Of a DNA stretch of 64,000 nt, positions 17,943 through 26,289 are shown piece by piece. Each line of letters opens with the position of its first letter. Within the stretch, counting starts at the first letter, position 1. Origin of the DNA: an uncultured Nioella sp. (GTDB lineage: Bacteria > Pseudomonadota > Alphaproteobacteria > Rhodobacterales > Rhodobacteraceae); contig CANLZL010000002.1 in the NCBI GenBank assembly GCA_947495575.1, forward strand, positions 248,001 through 312,000, written 5' to 3'. The notes below the pieces were generated by a model. The model was not told the origin of the DNA and did no database searches. It was given only the letters and a program-made list of their open reading frames with translations. A program made the translations under genes and the position numbers.

Positions 17943-18446
17943 ATGCCAGACAGCCCCTTGAAACAGGCCTTTTTGGAAGGGATGAGCCGCGCTCCGGCCT
18001 CTGTCAGCATTGTCACCACCGATGGCCCTGCGGGCCGCGCCGGGGTAACGGTCAGCGCTATGACGCCAGTTTCTGCCGATGGCGACGCGCCCACGATGCT
18101 CGTGTGCATGAACGAGGCTGCCTCGGCCCTGCCGCCCCTTTTGGAAAACGGGTGTTTCTGCATCAATGTTTTGCGCACCGACCAGCATGGGATTTCGGAC
18201 GTGTTTTCTGGCCGAAAGCCCGCTCCGGGGGATGACCGCTTCAATTCGGCGACATTCGAAACCGCAGCTACAGGCGCGCCATGCCTTGCCGATGCCGTGG
18301 TCAGCTTTGACTGTGAACTGGTCTCTGCTGAAAAGATCGGCACGCATCATGTGTGCATCGGTGCAGTGCGCGCCGTTCATGTTTCAAGCGAAGGCGCACC
18401 GCTGCTTTATGGCATGCGCAGCTATTTGAGAGCTGAAAAGCATTAA
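17943..18446 (+). CDS. Flavin reductase-like FMN-binding protein
   Basis: A 167-residue protein of the short flavin reductase family (HpaC type), which supplies reduced FMN/FAD to two-component monooxygenases. Features are MSRAPASVSIVTTDGPAGRAGVTVSAMTPVS near the start, CFCINVLRTDQ, DRFNSATFET, DAVVSFDCELVSAEKIGTHHVCIGAV and PLLYGMRSYLRA. An AGGAG precedes ATG 17943; the upstream open frame overlaps the speB promoter region. No monooxygenase is adjacent. Confidence 0.87.
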   Translation: MPDSPLKQAFLEGMSRAPASVSIVTTDGPAGRAGVTVSAMTPVSADGDAPTMLVCMNEAASALPPLLENGCFCINVLRTDQHGISDVFSGRKPAPGDDRFNSATFETAATGAPCLADAVVSFDCELVSAEKIGTHHVCIGAVRAVHVSSEGAPLLYGMRSYLRAEKH

Positions 18447-18449
18447 CCG

Positions 18450-19610
18450 TCACAAGGGCTGAGCCCGCTCAACCAATCTGGCAAAGAAGCTGGCCCCAAT
18501 TGGCGACAAGTCGTCGTTATAGTTATATTCCGGATGATGCAGTCCTGCCCCGTCACCGGCTCCGAAAAACAGATAGCTGCCCGGGCGTTGCTCCAACATA
18601 TATGAGAAATCTTCGGCGCCCATTTCGCGCCCCGCCTTGTCGTTGACACGTGCCTCACCGACAATTTCCTTGGCCGTTTCAACCGCGAATTGAGTTTCAT
18701 CGGGATGATTCACAGTGGCTGGATAGTTGCGGACGTAGTTCAGTTCGGCTTCGACTCCAAAAGCGGCGGCTTGCCCGGCAACAATTTCCTGCATGCGCGT
18801 CTCGACCATATCCTGCACCGATTTATCAAAAGTGCGCACTGTGCCACCGAGATAGGCCGTGTCGGGAATAACGTTTTCAGCGCTGCCTGCATGGATCATG
18901 GTTACTGACACAACCAGATCATTTAGCGAAAAATGGTTGCGGGACACGATGGTTTGCAAGGCTTGCGCAATAGATACCGCCGCGATCACAGGGTCACGGG
19001 TTTCATGCGGATAGGCCCCGTGCCCGCCCACCCCTTTGATATTGATGTCAAACCCATCAACGGCCGCCATGATTGGACCGGGTGTGGTTTCAACCTGCCC
19101 CAACTCCATGTCGGGCACATTATGGATACCAAAGACTTGCGAGATATCGAACCGATCCATGATGCCCTCTTGGCACATGACATTGCCGCCACCTCCATCT
19201 TCCTCAGCCGGTTGAAAGATCAACGCAACACGCCCGCGAAAATTGCGCGTTTCAGCAAGGTATTTGGCGGCCCCAAGCAGCATGGTTGTGTGCCCGTCAT
19301 GCCCGCAAGCATGCATTTTTCCGTCAATTTTCGACGCATATGGCAGGCCGGTTGCCTCTTTGATGGGCAGGGCATCCATATCGGCGCGCAAACCAATGGT
19401 CGGCCCGTCGCCCTGCCCTTCGACGATCGCCACAATCCCGGTTTTGGCGATCCCCGTATGGATGTCTGTCAGGCCAAATTCTTTCAGCCGCTCCACTACA
19501 AATTCAGCTGTTTCAAAACAGTCAAACCCGAGTTCGGGATGTTCATGCAGATGACGGCGCCATCCGGTCATCTCATCTGCGTAACCGGCTATTCTGTTGA
19601 TCAAGGCCAT
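18450..19610 (-). CDS. M20 family amidohydrolase (hippurate hydrolase type)
   Basis: A 386-residue metallo-amidohydrolase that probably removes N-acyl groups from amino acids. Motifs are ITGWRRHLHEHPELGF-like near residue 15, LRADMDALPI, the zinc-site HACGHDGHTTMLLG, the acidic FQPAEEDGGGG and the C-terminal MGAEDFSYMLEQRPGSYLFFG. A dimerisation/lid domain (GFDINIKGVGGHGAYPHE) lies between. ATG 19610 is used because family members begin near LINRIAGYADEMTGWR. Its stop is 3 bp from the convergent flavin reductase stop. Confidence 0.9.
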   Translation of the reverse strand: MALINRIAGYADEMTGWRRHLHEHPELGFDCFETAEFVVERLKEFGLTDIHTGIAKTGIVAIVEGQGDGPTIGLRADMDALPIKEATGLPYASKIDGKMHACGHDGHTTMLLGAAKYLAETRNFRGRVALIFQPAEEDGGGGNVMCQEGIMDRFDISQVFGIHNVPDMELGQVETTPGPIMAAVDGFDINIKGVGGHGAYPHETRDPVIAAVSIAQALQTIVSRNHFSLNDLVVSVTMIHAGSAENVIPDTAYLGGTVRTFDKSVQDMVETRMQEIVAGQAAAFGVEAELNYVRNYPATVNHPDETQFAVETAKEIVGEARVNDKAGREMGAEDFSYMLEQRPGSYLFFGAGDGAGLHHPEYNYNDDLSPIGASFFARLVERAQPL

Positions 19611-19677
19611 GCTGGACTCCTCGCGCGCACTCGGTTCTAACCAGCGCGAAGCGTGACCCAATTCGAGGACTCTGGCA

Positions 19678-20496
19678 ATGAGTAATGGTTCCGATGACCT
19701 GATCCATGACCCCAAGGGTGGCATGCCCAGATTGCTGGAGATCATGCGGCGGTTGCGCGATCCTGATACTGGCTGTCCCTGGGATATCGAGCAGGATTTC
19801 GCGACTATAGCCCCTTACACAATCGAGGAAGCCTATGAAGTGGCGGACGCGATTGAGCGTGAGGCGTGGGAGGACCTGAAGGGTGAACTGGGTGATCTGC
19901 TGTTCCAGTCGGTTTTCCATGCCCAGATGGCTGAGGAAAAAGGCCTGTTCTCGTTCAACGAGGTTGCCGACACGATGTCGGACAAAATGGTCTCCCGGCA
20001 CCCGCACGTCTTCGGCGATGAAACGCGCGAGAAATCTGCCGAGCAACAGACCCGCGACTGGGAAACTATCAAGGCGGCTGAGAGGGCTGCCAAAGCCCGT
20101 GGTGGCGTTCTGGATGATGTCGCGCTGAATTTGCCCGCACTTCTCAGGGCTGAAAAACTGCAAAAGCGGGCCGCCAGGGTTGGCTTTGACTGGCCTGAGA
20201 TTGGCATGGTGGTTGATAAAATCGCTGAAGAAGCGCGCGAGTTGGCAGAGGCGCGCGATACTCTGCCCCAAGACAAGATCGAAGAGGAAATGGGTGATCT
20301 GCTTTTTGTGATGGCCAATTTGGCACGACATCTGAAGGTCGACCCAGAAGTGGCCCTCAGACGCGCGAACGCAAAATTTCTGCGCCGTTTTGCGGATATT
20401 GAGGCTAGCCTTGCTGCCCAAGGGAAACGCCCTGAGGACAGCGATTTGGCGGAAATGGACGCGCTTTGGGACGCGGCAAAAACCAAGGGGCTTTGA
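19678..20496 (+). CDS. mazG: Nucleoside triphosphate pyrophosphohydrolase MazG
   Basis: It hydrolyses (d)NTPs to NMP plus PPi, a house-cleaning role. The 272-residue protein has tandem MazG domains. The N-terminal one shows GCPWDIEQDFATIAPYTIEEAYEV and WEDLKGELGDLLFQSVFHA, with the EExxE/ExxD metal residues. The C-terminal one shows EEARELAEA and IEEEMGDLLFVMANLARHL. It is divergent from the M20 amidohydrolase, and its stop directly abuts the stop of the next convergent gene. Confidence 0.94.
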   Translation: MSNGSDDLIHDPKGGMPRLLEIMRRLRDPDTGCPWDIEQDFATIAPYTIEEAYEVADAIEREAWEDLKGELGDLLFQSVFHAQMAEEKGLFSFNEVADTMSDKMVSRHPHVFGDETREKSAEQQTRDWETIKAAERAAKARGGVLDDVALNLPALLRAEKLQKRAARVGFDWPEIGMVVDKIAEEARELAEARDTLPQDKIEEEMGDLLFVMANLARHLKVDPEVALRRANAKFLRRFADIEASLAAQGKRPEDSDLAEMDALWDAAKTKGL

Positions 20497-20940
20497 TTAG
20501 CTGCGTTTTCTGAGCATGGTTTCCAAAGCATCCAGAAAGGCGCTGCGGTCCGCTTTCGCAAACGGCTTCTGACCGCCGATCCCCTGCCCGTCCAGACCTG
20601 CCCGGATATCTGCCATGATGGCCCGCGTTGCGATCTGTGCGCCGATGCTATCCTTGGTAAATGCGCGCCCTTTCGGGTCCAGCACCTGCGCGCCCGCAGA
20701 GAGGCAACGCTCGGCTAAAAGGATATCGGCGGTGATGACAATTGAACGCGGGCCTGACGCCTCTGCGATCGCATCATCGGCAGCGTCGAACCCGTCAGAA
20801 ACAACGAACATCTTGATCAGCGGGTGATCCGGCAAACGCAAACCCTGGTTGGCAACAAAACAAATGGGGACGCCATGGCGCAGACCGACACGGATGCACT
20901 CTTGTTTTACTGGGCACGCATCTGCATCCACAAGAATCAT
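20497..20940 (-). CDS. YaiI/YqxD family (UPF0178) protein
   Basis: A 147-residue protein of the UPF0178 family, a PIN/NYN-like nuclease fold of unknown substrate. The N-terminal LVDADACPVK carries the conserved acidic cluster. VVSDGFDAADDAI, VITADILLAERCLSAGAQVLDPKGRAFT and RADRSAFL-like sequence near the C-terminus fit the family. The stop codon is immediately adjacent to that of mazG on the other strand, leaving no intergenic space. Confidence 0.9.
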   Translation of the reverse strand: MILVDADACPVKQECIRVGLRHGVPICFVANQGLRLPDHPLIKMFVVSDGFDAADDAIAEASGPRSIVITADILLAERCLSAGAQVLDPKGRAFTKDSIGAQIATRAIMADIRAGLDGQGIGGQKPFAKADRSAFLDALETMLRKRS

Positions 20941-21174
20941 GGCAGCGCTTTCCTTATGTCCGGGTTCTGGCTTTTTGGAACGCCGGTATATATTTAACCA
21001 TCAGGAATCTCTCAAAAGTTTCGACAGCCCATCATGTGTAAATAAATACGAAAACCTGATCGCAGCAATCAAATGTTTTGATCAGAAAAGGTCCGATTCG
21101 GCTCTTTTCAAAATTGGTTCCTCCCACTAACCTGATTCCCATAAGGATAAAAATGTCCAATCAGGGAGACTACT

Positions 21175-22371
21175 ATGAAGAAAATCCTGCTGGCCTCAGT
21201 GGCCACAGCTGCAGTCGCGACCTCTGCCTTTGCCGATGGCCACGCCACCCAGATCACTCTTGGCATCTCGCTTGGCTTTACCGGCCCGCTTGAATCGTTG
21301 GCCCCGCCCATGGCGCAGGGCGCGGAACTGGCGATGGCAGAAGTTACGGCCTCTGGCAATTTGCTCGACGGCGCCTCTGTTACGTCAGTACGCGGTGACT
21401 CAACCTGCATCGACGCCTCGGCGGCCACCACCGTTGCTGAACGCCTGATCACGTCAGACGGCGTTTCTGGCATTGTTGGTGCGATGTGCTCGGGCGCAAC
21501 AACCGCGATGCTGACAAACGTTGCCGTGCCAAACGGCATGGTGATGATTTCGCCCTCCGCAACCTCGCCTGCGTTGTCGACTGTTGAAGACAATGGCCTG
21601 TTCTTCCGCACCTCGCCCTCTGACGCACGTCAGGGTGTTGTGATGACTGAGATCATCATGGAGCGCGGCTTCAACGAAGTTGCCGTGACCTATACAAACA
21701 ACGATTACGGTCAGGGCCTGGCCGATAGCTTTGCAGCTGCCTTCGAAGCGGCAGGTGGCACTGTCACCCTTGTTGCAGCACATGAGGATGATCGCGCTGA
21801 TTATTCGTCAGAAGTCGGCTCACTGGCCTCGGCAGGCGGTGAACTGCTAGTGGTTGCAGGCTATGTCGACTCCGGCGGCTCGGGCATCATTCAGGCGGCC
21901 CTCGACTCGGGCGCGTTTGATACGTTCGTTTTCCCCGACGGTATGGTTTCTGAAACCCTGACTGAAAACTTCGGGTCCGACATCGACGGCTCGTTCGGTC
22001 AGAACCCAGGCACGGACAGCAATGGCGCAACTGTTTATCAGGCAATGGCGTCTGAGGCTGGCTTTGACGGCACCTCTGCCTTCTCGGCAGAAAGCTATGA
22101 TGCGGCCGCGCTGATCATGCTGGCGATGCAAGCGGCTGGTTCTTCCGCGCCTGGCGACTATGCGGCCCATGTTATGGATGTGGCCAACGCACCGGGTGAA
22201 GAGATCCTGCCGGGCGATCTTGGTCGCGCGCTGGAACTGATCGCTGCTGGCGAGGACGTCAACTATGTTGGTGCAACTTCGGTTGAACTGATCGGCCCAG
22301 GTGAGTCGGCTGGCAACTACCGTGAAGTTGAAATCGTCGACGGTGCGATCACCGTTGCCGGATACCGCTAA
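21175..22371 (+). CDS. ABC transporter substrate-binding protein (branched-chain amino acid/amide type)
   Basis: A periplasmic type I binding protein of 398 residues with a signal peptide (about residues 1-22, ending TSAFAD). LGISLGFTGPLESLAPPMAQGAELAMAEV is the LivK-type N-lobe start. AATTVAERLITSDGVSGIVGAMCSG, NNDYGQGLADSFAAAFEAAGG and the C-terminal region complete the fold. GGGAGA precedes the ATG. It is first in an operon with two ATPases, three small exported proteins and two permeases. The substrate is probably an amino acid, amide or small carboxylate, and cannot be fixed from sequence. The 234 bp upstream hold the promoter. Confidence 0.9.
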   Translation: MKKILLASVATAAVATSAFADGHATQITLGISLGFTGPLESLAPPMAQGAELAMAEVTASGNLLDGASVTSVRGDSTCIDASAATTVAERLITSDGVSGIVGAMCSGATTAMLTNVAVPNGMVMISPSATSPALSTVEDNGLFFRTSPSDARQGVVMTEIIMERGFNEVAVTYTNNDYGQGLADSFAAAFEAAGGTVTLVAAHEDDRADYSSEVGSLASAGGELLVVAGYVDSGGSGIIQAALDSGAFDTFVFPDGMVSETLTENFGSDIDGSFGQNPGTDSNGATVYQAMASEAGFDGTSAFSAESYDAAALIMLAMQAAGSSAPGDYAAHVMDVANAPGEEILPGDLGRALELIAAGEDVNYVGATSVELIGPGESAGNYREVEIVDGAITVAGYR

Positions 22372-22395
22372 GCGGTTTTCGAACACGACAAAACG

Positions 22396-22419
22396 CAGCC
22401 CGGACTTCGGCCCGGGCTG
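22396..22419 (+). other. Intercistronic hairpin after the binding-protein gene
   Basis: CAGCCCGG (22396-22403) pairs with CCGGGCTG (22412-22419) around an 8-nt loop, with no T run. Hairpins at this position typically keep binding-protein mRNA more abundant than the transporter mRNA downstream. Confidence 0.55.
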
Positions 22420-22452
22420 TCCCTTTCGGGACCGGGGGAAAGGTGACACTCA

Positions 22453-23229
22453 ATGATCACCGTTGAGAATTTACACAAGCATTTTGGCGGATTTCATGCC
22501 GTAGATGGCGCCAGCCTAAGTATCGAAGAGGGTTCAATCACCGGGTTGATCGGACCCAACGGTGCAGGAAAAACTACTCTTTTCAATGTGATTGCAGGCG
22601 TTCTTAAACCAACATCGGGCCGTGTCTTGATGGATGGCGAGGACATTACCGGCCTGCCGCCGCATGACTTGTTCGACAAAAAACTGCTGCGCACATTCCA
22701 GATCGCGCATGAGTTTTCCTCGATGACTTGCCGTGAAAACCTGATGATGGTTCCGGGCGATCAATCGGGTGAAAAACTGTGGAACACTTGGTTTGGCCGC
22801 AAACGGATTGCCGATGAAGAACGTGCCTTGCGCGCAAAGGCCGACGAGGTACTTGAATTTCTGACAATTGAGCATCTGGCCGACCACAAAGCGGGGCAGG
22901 TTTCCGGTGGTCAGAAGAAGCTTTTGGAGCTTGGTCGTACCATGATGGTGGACGCCAAGATCGTGTTTCTGGATGAGGTTGGTGCGGGCGTGAACCGCAC
23001 CCTTCTGATGACCATCGGTGACACGATCATGCGCCTCAATAAAGAGCGCGGATACACGTTCGTGGTCATCGAGCATGACATGGATTTCATTGGAAAAATC
23101 TGCGGTCCGGTGATTTGTATGGCCGAAGGCAAAGTGCTTGCTGAGGGCACATTGGATGAGATCAAGGCCAATGAACAGGTGATCGAGGCCTATTTGGGCA
23201 CCGGCCTGAAAAACAAGGAACCGGCATGA
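22453..23229 (+). CDS. ABC transporter ATP-binding protein (LivG type)
   Basis: A 258-residue ATPase for the neighbouring permeases. Walker A GPNGAGKT is at residues 34-41, the signature VSGGQKKLLELGR lies near residue 155, and EHDMDF holds the switch His. Walker B reads IVFLDEVGAG rather than the canonical LDEP; the catalytic Glu is kept while Val-Gly replaces Pro-Ala/Thr. Typical LivG insertions are present (LLRTFQIAHEFSSMTCRENLMMV). It follows the binding protein by 81 bp. Confidence 0.92.
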   Translation: MITVENLHKHFGGFHAVDGASLSIEEGSITGLIGPNGAGKTTLFNVIAGVLKPTSGRVLMDGEDITGLPPHDLFDKKLLRTFQIAHEFSSMTCRENLMMVPGDQSGEKLWNTWFGRKRIADEERALRAKADEVLEFLTIEHLADHKAGQVSGGQKKLLELGRTMMVDAKIVFLDEVGAGVNRTLLMTIGDTIMRLNKERGYTFVVIEHDMDFIGKICGPVICMAEGKVLAEGTLDEIKANEQVIEAYLGTGLKNKEPA

Positions 23230-23240
23230 TTTTGGCCCGT

Positions 23241-23284
23241 CACCCCCGGTACACCCCCTGTACACCCCCCATGCACCCCCAGTG
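23241..23284 (+). repeat. Four 11-bp C-rich tandem units
   Basis: The 44 bp read as four consecutive 11-mers, each CACCCCC followed by four variable bases (GGTA, TGTA, CATG, AGTG). They fill the space between the two ATPase genes. The RNA would be C-rich and G-poor, like a Rho-loading site. The constant 7-mer with a variable 4-mer is unlike coding sequence. Confidence 0.75.
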
Positions 23285-23308
23285 CATAAAAATGGCGGAA
23301 TTCGTGGC

Positions 23309-24139
23309 ATGAGCAGCAATCCCTATCAGGAAGATCGTGGAAACAAGGACATTTCCATCGGAAACCCGAAAGGGGTCGGAACTCTGCAACCGGCGAAGGG
23401 CCTAAGCAACAAAAAGGCCGCCGCCGCAGGGACGCCCTTCCTGATCGGTGAAAACATGACCGGCGGTTATGGTAACGGGCCGGATATTTTGCATGACTGT
23501 ACCATCGCGGTTGAAAAGGGCGAGATTGCCGTGATCGTTGGCCCCAACGGTGCCGGCAAATCCACGGGCATGAAGGCGGTGTTCGGGATGCTGAACCTGC
23601 GCAAAGGTCGCGTGGTTCTGGATGGCGAAGACATTACCAAACTTACCCCGCAAGCCCGCGTGGCCGAAGGGATGGGATTTGTTCCACAAACGGCGAATAT
23701 TTTCACGTCGATGACGGTGGAAGAAAACCTTGAGATGGGTGCCTTTATCCGAACTGACGATTTCGCGGATACGATGGCCCAGGTCTATGACCTCTTTCCC
23801 ATTTTGAAAGAGAAACGCCTGCAACCGGCAGGTGAGCTGTCTGGCGGTCAGCGCCAGCAGGTTGCTGTTGGCCGGGCGCTGATGACACAGCCTAAATTAT
23901 TGATGCTGGATGAACCCACTGCGGGCGTTAGCCCGATCGTGATGGACGAACTATTTGACAGAATTATTGAGGTGGCGCGCACGGGGATTTCGATCTTGAT
24001 GGTCGAACAAAACGCCCGGCAAGCACTTGAAATTGCAGATAAAGGCTATGTGCTCGTCCAGGGGCGCAACGCTTATACCGACACCGGCAAAGCATTGATG
24101 GAAGACCCCGAAGTGCGCCGGTCATTCTTAGGAGGATAA
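23309..24139 (+). CDS. ABC transporter ATP-binding protein (LivF type)
   Basis: The second ATPase of the operon, 276 residues from ATG 23309 (an in-frame ATG at 23282 lies in the tandem repeat and is less likely). About 50 extra N-terminal residues precede the nucleotide-binding domain, which is longer than usual for LivF. Walker A is GPNGAGKS, the signature is LSGGQRQQVAVGRAL, Walker B is LLMLDEPTAGVSP, and the switch is VEQNARQALEIADKGYVLVQG. It pairs with the LivG-type protein. Its end lies 2 bp before the next ATG. Confidence 0.92.
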   Translation: MSSNPYQEDRGNKDISIGNPKGVGTLQPAKGLSNKKAAAAGTPFLIGENMTGGYGNGPDILHDCTIAVEKGEIAVIVGPNGAGKSTGMKAVFGMLNLRKGRVVLDGEDITKLTPQARVAEGMGFVPQTANIFTSMTVEENLEMGAFIRTDDFADTMAQVYDLFPILKEKRLQPAGELSGGQRQQVAVGRALMTQPKLLMLDEPTAGVSPIVMDELFDRIIEVARTGISILMVEQNARQALEIADKGYVLVQGRNAYTDTGKALMEDPEVRRSFLGG

Positions 24140-24141
24140 TT

Positions 24142-24540
24142 ATGAAATTTCTTTATGCCACTGCCTTTGCCGTGCTGGCCATGCCCGCAGCCGCGCAACA
24201 GGTCACATTCGATTGTACCTTTACCGAGGCCTGCCGCCAGTTTGGCGGAAATTGTCAGCCTGAAAATGTCGATTACAGCTATGACTTTGATATGACTACC
24301 GGCACGGGTGCGATGATCCATACCGGCACTCGTTATGATGGCGAAGTGCATCGAGCTGAAGGCGCGCATCATTTCTTTCTGATCAACAGCGCCGGGGCCG
24401 AAATGACGAGTATCTCAGATGGTGGGCGGATCGTTTATGTCGGCACATTGTCGCTTGGCGATGACCTCGGGCATTACCGCCTGACGGGCAATTGTCGCGA
24501 CACGTCGGCAGGGTCCGGTGGCGGTGGCGGCTCCAAATGA
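24142..24540 (+). CDS. Small exported protein 1 of the liv-type operon
   Basis: I do not recognise this family. The 132-residue product starts behind a strong AGGAGG and has a clear signal peptide (residues 1-18, MKFLYATAFAVLAMPAAAQ). The mature protein begins with FDCTFTEACRQFGGNCQPE, a three-cysteine pattern also found in the third small protein. It has one further Cys near the end (LTGNCRDTS) and a Gly/Ser-rich tail. It lies inside an ABC operon with overlapping starts on the 3' side, so a role near the transporter in the periplasm is inferred. Confidence 0.8.
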   Translation: MKFLYATAFAVLAMPAAAQQVTFDCTFTEACRQFGGNCQPENVDYSYDFDMTTGTGAMIHTGTRYDGEVHRAEGAHHFFLINSAGAEMTSISDGGRIVYVGTLSLGDDLGHYRLTGNCRDTSAGSGGGGGSK

Positions 24541-24917
24541 TAATCAGCCGGGGGGCATATCTGGGATTGGCGGCGCTGGCGATGACTTCGCCGGCTAGCG
24601 CGTCGGGGTTTTCGCCGATGCTATGCCTGTTTGCTCCAGATTGTCCCCCGGCAGAAACCTGTTCCAGCTTTACGGTCGAGATCGCACCAATAGATCATGA
24701 GCCCGGCCTTTGGTTTTCCTATACCGGGCAGCGGCTGGCGGTGGATGACATCACCCCATCCGATACGCCGCTGTCGATCTTTCATGCGCCGGGAAATGAG
24801 GACAACGTCATGCTGACGATTTTCCCGACCGGCGAGGCGCTGCATTTGCGCCAGTATTATCAGGCGGGCCATGGCCCAGTGCAGGACACGGCCCATGGCC
24901 AGTGCGAGGATTTGTAA
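24537..24917 (+). CDS. Small exported protein 2 of the liv-type operon
   Basis: Unknown function. The 126-residue product starts with ATGA overlapping the previous stop. It has a signal-like N-terminus (MIISRGAYLGLAALAMTSPASAS) followed by MLCLFAPDCPPAETCSS, a looser form of the cysteine pattern in its two neighbours, and a last Cys in HGQCEDL. The middle (FSYTGQRLAVDDITPSDTPLSIF) looks like a small beta-sheet domain. A longer frame from 24492 overlaps the preceding gene and lacks a signal peptide at its start. Confidence 0.75.
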   Translation: MIISRGAYLGLAALAMTSPASASGFSPMLCLFAPDCPPAETCSSFTVEIAPIDHEPGLWFSYTGQRLAVDDITPSDTPLSIFHAPGNEDNVMLTIFPTGEALHLRQYYQAGHGPVQDTAHGQCEDL

Positions 24918-25279
24918 TGATCAGACTGACCCTCGCCTGCGGTGCGCTGATCTTTGCGCCCCCTGCCCTGGCTGAGACCGGATTTGCCTGCGCCTTTACG
25001 GTCGCCTGCGAGGCGGCGGGCGAATGCCTGCCAGAAGAGATCCTGACCGAGATTGGTGTGTCCGAAGACGGGGCCATGGCCTTTCTGGGGCGGAACACAG
25101 ACGGGCTAGAGATAACTCCCATGTCACCGGCCAATGCTGGGGTGGTCAGCTTTTCCGGCCTGTCGGACGACCAGGTGGCGACATTGATAACAATAAACGC
25201 CGACGGGACGGCGTTATTCAGCCAACATGGGCCAGAGGCCGCGGCCACAACCCATTTTGGCACTTGCGAGGTGATGTGA
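24917..25279 (+). CDS. Small exported protein 3 of the liv-type operon
   Basis: Unknown function. The 120-residue product starts with ATG overlapping the preceding stop (TAATG). A signal peptide (MIRLTLACGALIFAPPALAE) is followed by FACAFTVACEAAGECLPEE. This aligns with FDCTFTEACRQFGGNCQPE of the first small protein, so the two are paralogues. A final Cys stands in FGTCEVM. Its stop overlaps the start of the permease gene (TGATG), indicating tight co-translation with the transporter. Confidence 0.78.
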   Translation: MIRLTLACGALIFAPPALAETGFACAFTVACEAAGECLPEEILTEIGVSEDGAMAFLGRNTDGLEITPMSPANAGVVSFSGLSDDQVATLITINADGTALFSQHGPEAAATTHFGTCEVM

Positions 25280-26289
25280 TGGATCTTTTGAACGCGATCG
25301 TGGTTCTGGCCAATTTCGTGATCGTGCCCGCAACCGCCTATGGCGCGCAATTGGCGCTTGGGGCCTTGGGGGTAACGCTGATTTACGGGATCTTACGGTT
25401 TTCGAACTTCGCCCATGGCGACACGATGGCCTTTGGAGCAATGGTAACAATCATTGTTACATGGGGATTGCAGGCTGCTGGCATCTCGCTTGGCCCCCTT
25501 CCCACAGCGCTTTTGGCCTTGCCGGTCGGCATCGCGGTCACGTCGCTTTTGCTGATTGGCACAGACAGGCTGGTCTATCGGTTTTACCGCCAGCAAAAGG
25601 CCAAACCGGTGATCTACGTCATCGCCTCGCTTGGTGTGATGTTCATCATGAACGGGCTGGTGCGGTTTATTATCGGCGTGGATGATCAACGCTTTGCCGA
25701 TGGGGAACGGTTCATCGTTTCGGCGCGCAATTTCAGAGAGATTACGGGACTGGATGAGGGGCTGGCCATTCGCACAAGTCAGGGCATCACCGTTGTCGTG
25801 GCTGTCATCTGCGTGGCCCTTTTGTTCTGGTTTCTCAACCGCACACGCACGGGCAAATCGATGCGAGCCTTTTCAGATAATGAGGATCTGGCGCTGCTGT
25901 CCGGCATCAACCCCGAACGGGTGGTGATCTACACCTGGATCATTGTGGCTGCCCTGGCGACTACGGCGGGCGTGCTCTACGGGCTCGACAAAAGCTTCAA
26001 ACCCTTCACTTATTTCCAGCTGCTTCTTCCGATCTTTGCCTCGGCCATTGTGGGCGGGCTTGGCAATCCGCTTGGTGCGATTGCGGGCGGGTTCGTGATC
26101 GCCTTTTCCGAAATCTCGATCACCTACGCGTTTCGCCGCTTTGCCAATCATATTCTGCCGGAAAGATGGGAGCCCGAGGGGCTGCTACAGCTTTTGTCCA
26201 CGGATTATAAATTCGCCGTCAGCTTTGCCATTCTGCTGATTGTGCTGCTGTTCCGACCGACCGGCATCTTTCAGGGGAAATCGCTATGA
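25279..26289 (+). CDS. ABC transporter permease (LivH type)
   Basis: An inner-membrane permease of 336 residues. The N-terminus (MDLLNAIVVLANFVIVPAT) is followed by GALGVTLIYGILRFSNFAHGDTMAFGAM, the LivH hallmark. FLNRTRTGKSMRAFSDNEDLALLSGINPERV contains the ATPase-contact loop, and PIFASAIVGGLGNPLGAIAGGFVIA is also typical. About eight hydrophobic segments are visible. The start is taken at 25279 because the upstream open frame overlaps small protein 3 and is not membrane-like. It overlaps the next permease by 4 bp. Confidence 0.92.
   Translation: MDLLNAIVVLANFVIVPATAYGAQLALGALGVTLIYGILRFSNFAHGDTMAFGAMVTIIVTWGLQAAGISLGPLPTALLALPVGIAVTSLLLIGTDRLVYRFYRQQKAKPVIYVIASLGVMFIMNGLVRFIIGVDDQRFADGERFIVSARNFREITGLDEGLAIRTSQGITVVVAVICVALLFWFLNRTRTGKSMRAFSDNEDLALLSGINPERVVIYTWIIVAALATTAGVLYGLDKSFKPFTYFQLLLPIFASAIVGGLGNPLGAIAGGFVIAFSEISITYAFRRFANHILPERWEPEGLLQLLSTDYKFAVSFAILLIVLLFRPTGIFQGKSL

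Noticed and set aside
19573-20421. 282-residue minus-strand frame opposite mazG
   Set aside because: Antisense to mazG, whose tandem metal-binding motifs are clear.
23241-23284. CRISPR-like repeat
   Set aside because: The unit is 11 bp with 4-bp variable parts, far below CRISPR repeat and spacer size, and no cas genes occur.
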